Assembly: GCF_910594985.1 (NCBI RefSeq)
Contig: NZ_CAJVCE010000027.1
Coordinates: 1-64,000, forward strand
Origin: Paenibacillus allorhizosphaerae
GTDB lineage: Bacteria > Bacillota > Bacilli > Paenibacillales > NBRC-103111
DNA length: 64,000 nt
Direction: 5' to 3'
Part shown: positions 16,521 through 24,222 of the stretch, in pieces
Numbering within the stretch: the first letter of the stretch is position 1
How the letters are laid out: the number at the start of each line of letters is the position of its first letter
Notes under the pieces: generated by a model
What the model was told of the DNA's origin: nothing
Seen by the model: the letters and a program-made list of their open reading frames with translations, nothing else
Database searches by the model: none
Position numbers and translations under genes: made by a program

Positions 16521-18262
16521 CCGATTTGCATTTTACATACCCCGAAGATACGGAGCAGACACTTGCCGGAATCCGGCTCGCTGTCCGGCAAGGGGAGTTC
16601 GTCGTGCTGTGCGGCCCGTCGGGCTGCGGCAAAACGACACTGCTTCGCAGTATGAAGAGTGAGCTTGCGCCGGTAGGACGCAGAGAAGGCGAGCTTCGGT
16701 ATATGGGCAAGGCGCTCCACGAACACGATCCGTACTTTTTGGCCAAGCAGATCGGCATCGTTCAGCAAGACCCGGATAACCAGATTGTCATGGAGCAAGT
16801 TATTCGGGAGCTCGCTTTCGGACTTGAAAATATCGGCGTTTCCACGGAATCGATGCGCCGGAGAATTGCCGAGATGGTGCATTTTTTCGGAATGGAAGAC
16901 TGGCTGTACCGCAACACGAGCGAGCTGTCCGGCGGACAAAAGCAGCTCGTCACCCTCGCCTCCGTGCTGCTGCTCCAGCCCCGCGTGCTGCTGCTCGACG
17001 AGCCGACGGCGCAGCTCGACCCTGTGGCTGCCAAAGAGTTTTTGCAGCTGCTGCGGCGGTTGAATGAGGAATTCGGGCTGACCGTTATCATGACGGAGCA
17101 CCGGCTCGAGGAGCTGCTCCCGATGGCGGATCGTGTTGTCGTAATGGGAAGCGAAGGCCGAATTCGCTATGACGGTACTCCTCGCGGACTTGCGGGCAAG
17201 CTGGAGGACGGAGAAATGGGCGAGTATTTCGATTATATGCCCTCGCTTGTCAAGCTTGCCGTCTCGTTGAAGGACAAAGGGTGGATTCCCATCGATCCTG
17301 AAGACGCCTGTTTATCGCAAGCGACGGCAATTCCGCTTTCGGTGAAGGAAGGGCGTGCGTGGCTGGAGCGTTACCCGTTCGCGGCCACCGCTGACCGTGT
17401 AGCGGGTTCGCAAGCGAAGAAAACACGCGTGCCACGGAGCCTCACTGCGAACGACAGCGCATCCCGCGCTATGAAGACGCTGCTGGAATGCCGGGGGGTC
17501 CATTTCCGCTACGACAAAAGCAGTCCGTTCATCGTCAAACAGCTTGATTTTTCCATACGCGCGGGCGATTTTACGGCCATTGTAGGCGGCAACGGGGCCG
17601 GTAAATCGACGCTGCTGCAGCTGCTTTCGGGACTTTTTCGTCCTCAGCTAGGCACCGTGAAGTTTGCGGGCAAACATGTGGACTCGGTGAAGGAACGCGA
17701 GCTGCGGGAGCGCATCGGCTATTTATCGCAAAATCCGCTGGCTTATTTCCTTCACGATACGGTCGAGGAGGAGCTGCAGCGGGCTGTGCATCGTTCGCGT
17801 CATCCGAACCCCTCGCAGCGGATGCAGACGCTGATCGAACGGTTCGGGCTTGAGGACGTGTTGGCCAAGCATCCGCACGATATTAGCGGCGGCGAACGGC
17901 AGCGGGCCGCGCTCGCCTGCGTGCTGCTGGCCGGGCCGGAGGTGCTGCTGCTCGACGAGCCGACCAAAGGGCTCGATCCGCTGATGAAGCAAACGTGGGG
18001 AGAGCTGCTGCAGGAGCTGCACCATGAAGGGCTGACGATCGTGCTCGTGACGCACGATATTGAATTTGCCGCGCAATATGCGAAGTGCTGCGCCATGCTG
18101 TTTGACGGAGCGATTACCGCCGAAGGGCCGCCGGCTACCTTTTTTAGCGAAAACTACTTTTACACGACGACGATCAACCGGATCGTCCGGGAACGGTTCC
18201 CGGAAGCATTAACGTATAAGGATGTGCTCGATCAGTGGCTCGTACCCGTCTCGCTTTCGTAA
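16502..18262 (+). CDS. ECF transporter ATPase, two ABC domains fused
   Basis: A 586-residue cytoplasmic protein holding both ATPase domains. Domain 1: Walker A GPSGCGKTT, Q-loop QQDPDNQ, signature LSGGQKQ, Walker B LLLDEPTAQLD, switch His TEHR. After a linker of about 70 residues comes domain 2: GGNGAGKST, SQNPLAYF, ISGGERQR, LLLDEPTKGLD, VTHD. All catalytic residues are intact in both halves. The start is GTG at 16502, eight bases after AAAGGAG; the frame opens at 16493, too close to that site. It powers the importer with the T and S components on either side. Fused A-A proteins are common in riboswitch-controlled ECF operons. Confidence 0.94.
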   Translation: MALLEIADLHFTYPEDTEQTLAGIRLAVRQGEFVVLCGPSGCGKTTLLRSMKSELAPVGRREGELRYMGKALHEHDPYFLAKQIGIVQQDPDNQIVMEQVIRELAFGLENIGVSTESMRRRIAEMVHFFGMEDWLYRNTSELSGGQKQLVTLASVLLLQPRVLLLDEPTAQLDPVAAKEFLQLLRRLNEEFGLTVIMTEHRLEELLPMADRVVVMGSEGRIRYDGTPRGLAGKLEDGEMGEYFDYMPSLVKLAVSLKDKGWIPIDPEDACLSQATAIPLSVKEGRAWLERYPFAATADRVAGSQAKKTRVPRSLTANDSASRAMKTLLECRGVHFRYDKSSPFIVKQLDFSIRAGDFTAIVGGNGAGKSTLLQLLSGLFRPQLGTVKFAGKHVDSVKERELRERIGYLSQNPLAYFLHDTVEEELQRAVHRSRHPNPSQRMQTLIERFGLEDVLAKHPHDISGGERQRAALACVLLAGPEVLLLDEPTKGLDPLMKQTWGELLQELHHEGLTIVLVTHDIEFAAQYAKCCAMLFDGAITAEGPPATFFSENYFYTTTINRIVRERFPEALTYKDVLDQWLVPVSLS

Positions 18263-18936
18263 TAACAGCGGTATTGTTTTTAGCCGCCATGGGCTTTACG
18301 TCGGCCGTTTCCGACGATCAGTATCTTTTGATCAGCATAGCGCTTGTCATTGCGTCGATGCTGCCTTTCTTCATCCGCTTCGAAGTGAAGAAGATGCAAG
18401 CCCGTGAAATCGTGCTGATCGCGGTTATGGCGGCAATCGCCGCGGTCGGCCGGGTACCGTTCGCGCCGCTGCCGAGCGTTCAGCCGACGAGCTTCGTCAT
18501 CATCGTTTCGGCGCTCGTCTTTGGAGCGGAGAGCGGCTTCATGATCGGGGCGTTTGCCGCGCTCGTGTCCAATATGTTTCTCGGGCAGGGGCCTTGGACG
18601 CCATGGCAAATGTTTGCGTGGGGGATGATGGGCTGGACGGCCGGACTGTTGAACCGAACCGGCGTATTAAGCTCAAGCCGCTGGCTGCTCTTGCTGTTCG
18701 GCGCTGTATGGGGCATGCTGTTCGGTTGGATTATGAACTTCTGGCTCGCTTCCGGCTTGCTATCCCAGCATGACTGGGGGGCTATCGCCGCACTTTATGC
18801 GTCTAGTCTTTATTTTGACCTCGCACACGCCGGATCCAACGTTTTTTTCCTGATGCTGTTCGCCGCGTCCTGGATCAAAATATTGCAGCGGTTCAAACGG
18901 AAGTACGGCCTGCTGCAGCCAAACGAAACCCTCTGA
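18235..18936 (+). CDS. ECF transporter substrate-binding (S) component, probably for cobalamin
   Basis: A 233-residue membrane protein with about six or seven helices. The first two hydrophobic segments (residues about 8-50) appear extra relative to a minimal six-helix S component. Conserved S-component features are the AREIVLIAVMAAIAAVGR helix, the loop SVQPTSFVII, and the Gly/Trp-rich GQGPWTPWQMFAWG that lines the pocket in CbrT/HmpT-like proteins. It starts with GTG and overlaps the ATPase gene by 28 bases. Its place in an operon behind a cobalamin riboswitch points to cobalamin or cobinamide. The family alone does not prove it. Confidence 0.85.
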   Translation: MARTRLAFVITAVLFLAAMGFTSAVSDDQYLLISIALVIASMLPFFIRFEVKKMQAREIVLIAVMAAIAAVGRVPFAPLPSVQPTSFVIIVSALVFGAESGFMIGAFAALVSNMFLGQGPWTPWQMFAWGMMGWTAGLLNRTGVLSSSRWLLLLFGAVWGMLFGWIMNFWLASGLLSQHDWGAIAALYASSLYFDLAHAGSNVFFLMLFAASWIKILQRFKRKYGLLQPNETL

Positions 18937-18960
18937 ACGGTTATGCGCTCAGAGGGTTTT
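18926..18960 (+). terminator. Rho-independent terminator closing the B12 operon
   Basis: AAACCCTCTGA and TCAGAGGGTTT form an 11-bp stem with a 12-base loop and a T-rich end. The stop of the S component is inside the stem. Confidence 0.92.
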
Positions 18961-19031
18961 ATGCATTGTTGAACCGATTCGGCTTTAATGATCAAATGGA
19001 AGATATACGCTTTGTCGTGAGGCTGCGGCTG

Positions 19032-19376
19032 CTATTTTTTCATAGAGTCGATCATTTTGTTCGCTTCCTCTTCTGCCTTTCGCAGTGCCGTATTGACGTC
19101 TACGTTTTCCGTGAGCATCCGTTTGAACGCATCGAACAATGGCGGTTTGACTATGGTATCGTACGGCGTCGGCTTCGGATTCGGGTTATACTGCTGCTTG
19201 AAGACCGCTTGCACGTTTTTCCCTTTCAGCGACTGGAAGTCTTTGCCGAACAGCTCATTCGTCTTGTTGTTCTTGAGCGACGACCGCTGCGCCTTGCTGG
19301 ATACGATCGTTTGCACTTCCTCGCTCGTCAAATAATTCATCACCTTCAGGGCGGCCTCTTTAATCTCTTTAATTGT
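19032..19376 (-). pseudogene. C-terminal remnant of a sugar ABC solute-binding protein
   Basis: About 114 residues survive in frame. The pattern AALKVMNYLTSEEVQ...RSSL, followed by VDVNTALRKAEEEANKMIDS at the end, matches the C-terminus of the full binding proteins at 34164 and 49599 in this window. The signal peptide and most of both lobes are missing. The upstream end of the frame (ACA ATT AAA GAG...) runs directly into the stop of the hydrolase gene at 19369. This looks like a deletion joint between two unrelated genes. A GTG-ATG pair at 19343 is unlikely to be a real start because there is no signal peptide. Confidence 0.8.
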
Positions 19377-20916
19377 TTACCGAACCGCTATTAGTGCGAT
19401 AAAATTCGACGATATCGTTCACGATCGTTTGGTTATATTCGTGCCCGGTATTGGCATAGGTTGCGAATCGAGCCGGCGCATTGAGCTCACGAAATATGGT
19501 TTGGGCCTTATTCCAGCGGTCCGGCATCATGTTTCGGCCGAAGTACTCATTGACCAGAGCCGTATCCTCCGGATCGAAGCCGTCTCGATATTGGTAAGCG
19601 TCGTTTTTGTCCAATTCGCCCATATAGATGAACTGAGCGATTTGATTATAAGCTTCACGGTCAAAGGAATGGCCCGTCAGCTTCTTTAGATCTGCCGTCC
19701 CCAGCGGATATTGCAGCTGGATGCCTTTCCACTTGTCTGCCGGGATGGCAGGCAGTCCGCCGACTCCACCGGTCGTTGTCGCTCTCACTTTTTCCGGGTG
19801 AAGCAGGACAAAGCGATTCACGAATTTGGCTGACGAGGAAAAACCGTTCATAAACACCTTATCTTCGATCCGAACGTTTTTTTCGGCTAGCGCCTGCCGC
19901 GCATCGTCGAGCATGGCGAGTAGTTGTAAATCGATTCGCTTTAAATCACCTGAGGTTACCAACAGCGTATCCCGATCGAGCGCATGGGTAAACATGTCCG
20001 ATTGTGATTCAGGACGGGGAAAGATAGGAACAAGCAGAGGGATCCTAAGCCTTTCGGCAATGGATCTTGTTGGCCCGCTATCGACGATTTTTTTCGCATA
20101 TTGCTCGTGGTAGCTTATATTATCGCTAACGCCCTGGCCATTGTTCGGTTCAACCAGCAGATGAACGGGATCTTTCCGATTCTCTACGGAACTCGGAATG
20201 AACAATAAATAGTCCCAGTAAAAACCTTTGCTTGGATCGGCTTTCACGGTCAGCACCGTATCCTCCGGGATAGACCTTATTGGAGAGGGATCGGCCGAAG
20301 CAGAAACTCTGACGCTTCTTGGCTTCAGTTCCTTGTCCAGTCCTTGTTCCGCCAGTTTTTTCAGGAATTGTACCGCTTCCGCACGTGTGAGCGAGCCTTC
20401 GGCGTCGAAGCCGTACAAAGTTTTATCTGATTTTCCCTCCGATAGCCCTTTCTCGAACATAAAAATAATCGCTTCGCTCAATTGCGCTTTGATTCCTGTA
20501 GTTCCGATAATCATCCGGGCTACGAGTCCACGGTTCACCGGCTCAAAACGGGATTTTCGCTCCGTCATGCCGTTTGTTGGAATATCGTATTCAGAGCTGA
20601 GTTTGTAGTAGGGGTCGGACCAATCCTCCCTACTAGAAGCCGCAGTCCTGATCAGCTCCGAATAATGTTCTCGGCTGTTCGGGAAGAAACGGATCAGCAT
20701 CGCCAGAAATTCCGCTTCGGTTACGATGCGGTCTGGTTGAAATGTGCCGTCTCCGTAACCATCCGCAATGCTGCGGTCCATCGCCCATCGGATGGTCGTT
20801 TCGGCCCAGTGGCCTTCATAATCCGTATCGTTTGCTTTCACCGTAGACATGAAGGGATGAATCAATAAGGAGGCTGCAATAAAAGTTGCAAGCAGCCTCT
20901 TGCTCCGTTTAAGCAT
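19369..20916 (-). CDS. SLH-domain alpha/beta hydrolase (surface esterase/depolymerase-like)
   Basis: A 515-residue exported protein. It has a signal peptide (1-28), then SLH repeats (about 33-200: WAETTIRWAMDRSIADGYGD, a diverged second, and a third ending in LTRAEAVQFLKKL) that tether it to the cell wall. From about 215 an alpha/beta-hydrolase domain resembles PHB-depolymerase or feruloyl-esterase-like proteins. The nucleophile elbow is GFSSSA (Ser near residue 360) and a late NTGHEY supplies the probable catalytic His. N-terminal rather than C-terminal SLH placement is common in Paenibacillus. The substrate is unknown. The GDSL hydrolase lies immediately upstream, so both could act on acyl groups of wall polymers or plant polysaccharide. 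Confidence 0.8.
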   Translation of the reverse strand: MLKRSKRLLATFIAASLLIHPFMSTVKANDTDYEGHWAETTIRWAMDRSIADGYGDGTFQPDRIVTEAEFLAMLIRFFPNSREHYSELIRTAASSREDWSDPYYKLSSEYDIPTNGMTERKSRFEPVNRGLVARMIIGTTGIKAQLSEAIIFMFEKGLSEGKSDKTLYGFDAEGSLTRAEAVQFLKKLAEQGLDKELKPRSVRVSASADPSPIRSIPEDTVLTVKADPSKGFYWDYLLFIPSSVENRKDPVHLLVEPNNGQGVSDNISYHEQYAKKIVDSGPTRSIAERLRIPLLVPIFPRPESQSDMFTHALDRDTLLVTSGDLKRIDLQLLAMLDDARQALAEKNVRIEDKVFMNGFSSSAKFVNRFVLLHPEKVRATTTGGVGGLPAIPADKWKGIQLQYPLGTADLKKLTGHSFDREAYNQIAQFIYMGELDKNDAYQYRDGFDPEDTALVNEYFGRNMMPDRWNKAQTIFRELNAPARFATYANTGHEYNQTIVNDIVEFYRTNSGSVNN

Positions 20917-20920
20917 GAAT

Positions 20921-21580
20921 TTACTTATCTCCGTTCCATGAGAAACCGATCGCGTTCAAGAACGCTTTGGCCAGCGTCATATGGCCTGTCATACTCGGGT
21001 GTACCCGGTCCCAAGCGAGCGTTGCCGGATAAATATGCTCCAGCACCTGAGCGAACGCTTTTTGCGTATCGACGAATACGGCCTGATGCTCGGCAGCGAC
21101 TTTTCTCACGACTTCGCCGTATTTGTCCATGGCAGCGCGCATCAAGTCGTCGGCATTCGGTTCGATATAGAACGGCGTCATCAAGATGAGTCCTTTCAGC
21201 GACGGCTTTGTCCGCTCGACCAGTTCCCGCAGGGTCCGTTCGTATTCCTCTATATATACGTGCTTTTCCACGACTTGCGGCAAGTCGTATTGGCGCCATA
21301 CGTCGTTAATGCCGATCATGATCGATAGCCAGTCCGGTTTTTGGTCGATGACGTCGGTCTGCCATCTGGCATTCAAATCGCGAACCGTATTGCCGCTGAT
21401 TCCCATATTGACAACGCGTATCCCAAGCTCGGGATAGAACGATTGCAGAAATGAATTGACGAGCGACACATATCCGTTGCCAAGCGCGTCAGTCCGCCCT
21501 TCGCCTTCCGGTTTTTTTCTGCCGCAATCGGTGATGGAGTCGCCGATCATGACGAGCTTATCTTTTTGTTGTAACAGCAT
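20921..21580 (-). CDS. GDSL/SGNH-family hydrolase
   Basis: A 219-residue cytoplasmic protein with no signal peptide. The four SGNH blocks are present: IGDSITDCGR (nucleophile Ser15), an oxyanion Gly in NMGISGNTVRDL, the Asn in IMIGINDVWRQY, and Asp/His in WDRVHPSMTGH near the C-terminus. This group contains rhamnogalacturonan and xylan acetylesterases and lysophospholipases. It ends four bases before the next minus-strand gene, an SLH hydrolase, so both are probably cotranscribed. With no export signal, it likely deacetylates imported oligosaccharides. That is inference. Confidence 0.88.
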   Translation of the reverse strand: MLLQQKDKLVMIGDSITDCGRKKPEGEGRTDALGNGYVSLVNSFLQSFYPELGIRVVNMGISGNTVRDLNARWQTDVIDQKPDWLSIMIGINDVWRQYDLPQVVEKHVYIEEYERTLRELVERTKPSLKGLILMTPFYIEPNADDLMRAAMDKYGEVVRKVAAEHQAVFVDTQKAFAQVLEHIYPATLAWDRVHPSMTGHMTLAKAFLNAIGFSWNGDK

Positions 21581-21918
21581 TGCCTTTCATCCTCTCGAAG
21601 AAGTGTATTGTTCGACATAATTATTTCTCCTTTCATCGGCCGATTCCTTTCTGCTTCGCAAGAAATGTTGCAGCTTAGGAAACACGCTCAAGTGATGAGA
21701 ATGGGAGACAGGCTGTTAAGGGTGAGAAATGGAGAGGACAGGAGGATCAGAGATCCCGTTCCTCGCAGCATCTTACTCATGCTCAATTGAAAAGAATCGC
21801 TTTAACAATTTAGCTTGTTTCGGATAAAATATGGATCTTGTTGACATCCATTTTGTGTATGATGGACCTAACGGCCATTTGTGCCGAGTGAGGGATCTAG
21901 CAGAAAGAAGGGCGAAGG
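21581..21918. other. Intergenic region between divergent genes
   Basis: This stretch of 338 bases holds the start region of the minus-strand GDSL gene and the leader of the plus-strand exonuclease. The middle is purine-rich with one small palindrome (GGATC-AGA-GATCC). A 60-codon open frame (21608-21790) has no ribosome binding site and no protein-like character. I see no RNA gene. Confidence 0.4.
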
Positions 21919-22581
21919 ATGATCATCCACTATATTTCCGATACGGAATATACGGTCTCGGGGCTTCATATCGAGAACGTGCTTGCACGGCGCTATTGCA
22001 TATTTGATTTCGAGGCGACCGGGCCAAACCAAGAGGAAGACCATATCACACAGATCGGCGCGAAGATCATTGAACCGGGTGGCGTCGAGTCCGGCCGCAC
22101 CTTCACGACGCTTGTCCGGTCTCCGAAACGAATTCCGGAAGCCATCGAACGGCTGACGGGGGTCACCAATCATATTATGGAAACCGCTCCGACGTTCTCC
22201 GAGGTGTATCGTGAATTCGCAGATTTCACGAAAGGAACAGTGCTGGTCACGCAGGCAGGGTATGAGTTTGACTGGCCGCTTCTTTATCTGGAATGTCAAC
22301 GAAATGGGCTGCCGCCTTTCACAAATCCGATCATCGATACGAAAGCATTGTTTACGTATTTATACCCGGAAGTGCGGGACATCGTATCGACCAATTTTTT
22401 GATCCAATGGTTCGATATCGACGATAAGGATATAAAGAGGCATGATGCGCTCGGCGATAGTGTTTTAATCGGGAGAATTTTCGTCAAACTGTTGGAAGAA
22501 GTTCGGCGCAGACAGTGGAACGAAATTCAATTCAACGAGCCGCTCCAAGTAAAGAGAATGAAATTAACGCCTTTATTATAG
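21919..22581 (+). CDS. DEDDh-type 3'-5' exonuclease
   Basis: A 220-residue cytoplasmic protein of the DnaQ/EXOIII fold. ExoI motif FDFEATG (Asp30, Glu32) carries the first two acidic residues. GYEFDWPLLYLEC carries the second Asp. RHDALGDSVLIG carries the His and final Asp. It resembles short stand-alone exonucleases such as KapD or DinG N-terminal domains rather than Pol III epsilon. An AAGG-type site lies directly before the ATG. It is followed within 32 bases by a DUF3977 gene, which could be in the same unit. Confidence 0.85.
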   Translation: MIIHYISDTEYTVSGLHIENVLARRYCIFDFEATGPNQEEDHITQIGAKIIEPGGVESGRTFTTLVRSPKRIPEAIERLTGVTNHIMETAPTFSEVYREFADFTKGTVLVTQAGYEFDWPLLYLECQRNGLPPFTNPIIDTKALFTYLYPEVRDIVSTNFLIQWFDIDDKDIKRHDALGDSVLIGRIFVKLLEEVRRRQWNEIQFNEPLQVKRMKLTPLL

Positions 22582-22612
22582 ACACGGTTCATCTGGGCAG
22601 GGGGCGGATCAA

Positions 22613-22855
22613 CTGAAATACATCGAATTCGGCGTTGGCAACACTTGGCTCGTCCGCACCGAAATCGAGCTGGAGGACGGGAGCGAGACGGAGGCGAGAG
22701 GCATCGTAGGGCCTATCCTCTATCATTCTCTTTACTTTCGGATTTGGATCGGCAAAACCGTCTTTATCCTGAGTTCAAAGGAAGGCCTTAAGAAAACGGC
22801 GAAGACGAGACGTGCGTTCAAACTGATCTTCGGCGTTGTAAGTTATCCCGGTTAG
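22613..22855 (+). CDS. DUF3977 family protein, apparently with a CTG start
   Basis: An 80-residue frame with strong similarity in pattern to DUF3977 proteins (KYIEFGVGNTWLVRTEIE near the N-terminus, YFRIWIGKTVFILSSKEG in the centre, RRAFKLIFGV near the end). Members normally begin MKYIEFG. Here the first codon is CTG, and no ATG, GTG or TTG lies in frame between it and the previous gene. A GGGGGCGG stretch sits about seven bases upstream. Either CTG is used as a rare start or a point change has weakened or killed the gene. Function is unknown. Confidence 0.6.
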   Translation: MKYIEFGVGNTWLVRTEIELEDGSETEARGIVGPILYHSLYFRIWIGKTVFILSSKEGLKKTAKTRRAFKLIFGVVSYPG

Positions 22856-23186
22856 CGAGGATTAAGATCATTATACGAATTTACAATAGACTGCGCTGAC
22901 GTAAGAACTTCGCGTTTACGCCGCAGTCCGCAAGATACGTCAAAATTACGGGGACGAATTTGAGAATCGATCCATACGGGGTTTACCGAATGTATGTTAC
23001 CAATATGGAAGTGTTATAAAAAAAGTAGCAGGGGACATGGATGCATTCCAGGCTATTTTTTCTTAACGTTAAGGATGTGGTTTTGCAGAGGTCTGGTTAC
23101 ATAATAGGCGAACAATTGTTCTTGAAAGACGTGGTGACCTGTGCTAATATTTGGATAAAATGGGTTGGAGGGAGGAGGGCATTCGA
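22856..23186. other. Intergenic region with a weak terminator-like hairpin
   Basis: No gene is seen. At about 23021-23064, GTAGC...TGGA-TGCAT-TCCA...GGCTAT followed by TTTTTT could end the exonuclease/DUF3977 transcript, though the stem is interrupted. The rest is moderately AT-rich and carries the leader of the nucleotidyltransferase gene. Confidence 0.4.
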
Positions 23187-24128
23187 TTGGAACGCCACCC
23201 GAGCAATACGATGAAAGCCCTGTTCGTGCAAGCGCTGGAATCGTTCGTGGATAAGCTGAAGAAGGACGATCAAGTCATCGCCGCAATTCTGATGGGCAGC
23301 CTCTCCTATGACGAGGTGTGGGAGAAGTCGGACATCGATTTGAAGTTGATCGTACACGAGCAGAAGCTGGTTAAGCGATACATGTGTTTCATGGAGAACG
23401 GGATCCCGATTAACGCGAGCATCGATTCCCGCAACGATTTCAAACGGTGGGTGGAGAAGTCGATTCAAGGCTCCGTCAGCCACTCGATGCTCGTACGCAG
23501 CACGCTGCTGTTCGCCAAGGAAGAAAGCATCGAGGAGTACTTCGCCGATATCCGTTATGTCGGTGAACGCGACCGGCAGCTTCAGCTTCTGCAGCTAGGC
23601 TGTTTCTTGCTTGGCAATTTAGCCAAAGCGGAAAAATGGCTGTACGTCAAACGAGACTTCACCTACAGCGCGTTTTGGATGATCAAGATGATCGATGTGC
23701 TTGCCAGAATCGAAGTCATTGTGAATAAGGAAGTGCCGATGCGGGAGGCCGTGCAGCAGGCGGCCGTGTACAACCCGGTATTTTTTGGGCGGGTGTATAC
23801 CGATCTGGTAAACGGAGCAGTGCACGAGGAGAAGGCAGAGACGTCGCTACGGCATATTCGCGATTATATCGAGCTGCATACGGAAAAGCTGTTCAAACCG
23901 ATCCTCGATTATTTGAAGCAGGAAGCGGACGTTCGTTCTTTAACGGAAATGACCGACAAGCTTGGGGCGGTGATCCATCTGGACGGCGGGATGCTGTTCA
24001 CGGCGTGCGATTGGCTGGCAGAGCGAGGATTCATTATGAAAATACCGGTTTCCGTCGGCGCGACACCGAAAAGCCGTGTTGCACTTGAAGAGCCGGCCTA
24101 TATGTATGAAGACGACGAGATGGAATAA
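23187..24128 (+). CDS. Nucleotidyltransferase-domain protein
   Basis: A 313-residue cytoplasmic protein. Its N-terminal minimal nucleotidyltransferase fold has the signature GSLSYDEVWEKSDIDLKLIV (Gly-Ser near 34, Asp49 and Asp51 as metal ligands). The helical C-terminal two thirds resemble those of aminoglycoside adenylyltransferase-like proteins. The TTG at 23187 follows GGAGGGAGG; the frame opens earlier at 23151 without support. The C-terminus is acidic. The following gene is a UvrA paralogue, separated by duplicated hairpins. Transfer of NMP to a drug or a protein are both possible; the substrate is unknown. Confidence 0.75.
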   Translation: MERHPSNTMKALFVQALESFVDKLKKDDQVIAAILMGSLSYDEVWEKSDIDLKLIVHEQKLVKRYMCFMENGIPINASIDSRNDFKRWVEKSIQGSVSHSMLVRSTLLFAKEESIEEYFADIRYVGERDRQLQLLQLGCFLLGNLAKAEKWLYVKRDFTYSAFWMIKMIDVLARIEVIVNKEVPMREAVQQAAVYNPVFFGRVYTDLVNGAVHEEKAETSLRHIRDYIELHTEKLFKPILDYLKQEADVRSLTEMTDKLGAVIHLDGGMLFTACDWLAERGFIMKIPVSVGATPKSRVALEEPAYMYEDDEME

Positions 24129-24130
24129 AA

Positions 24131-24196
24131 GCGGAGAGCCTTGAGCTAACTCAAAGATCTAATAAGCAGAGAGACTTTGAGCTCAGCTCAAAGATC
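24131..24196 (+). repeat. Two tandem palindromic repeats
   Basis: A 29-31 base unit occurs twice (24131-24159 and 24166-24196). Each contains an inverted repeat. Copy 2 has CTTTGAGCT-C-AGCTCAAAG, a perfect 9-bp stem; copy 1 is the same with a few changes. Both end in AAAGATC. The pair lies in the 94-base gap before the UvrA-like gene and could be twin operators or mRNA hairpins. Confidence 0.6.
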
Positions 24197-24222
24197 CTTA
24201 TATTAGGAGTGAAGCGGAAGAC

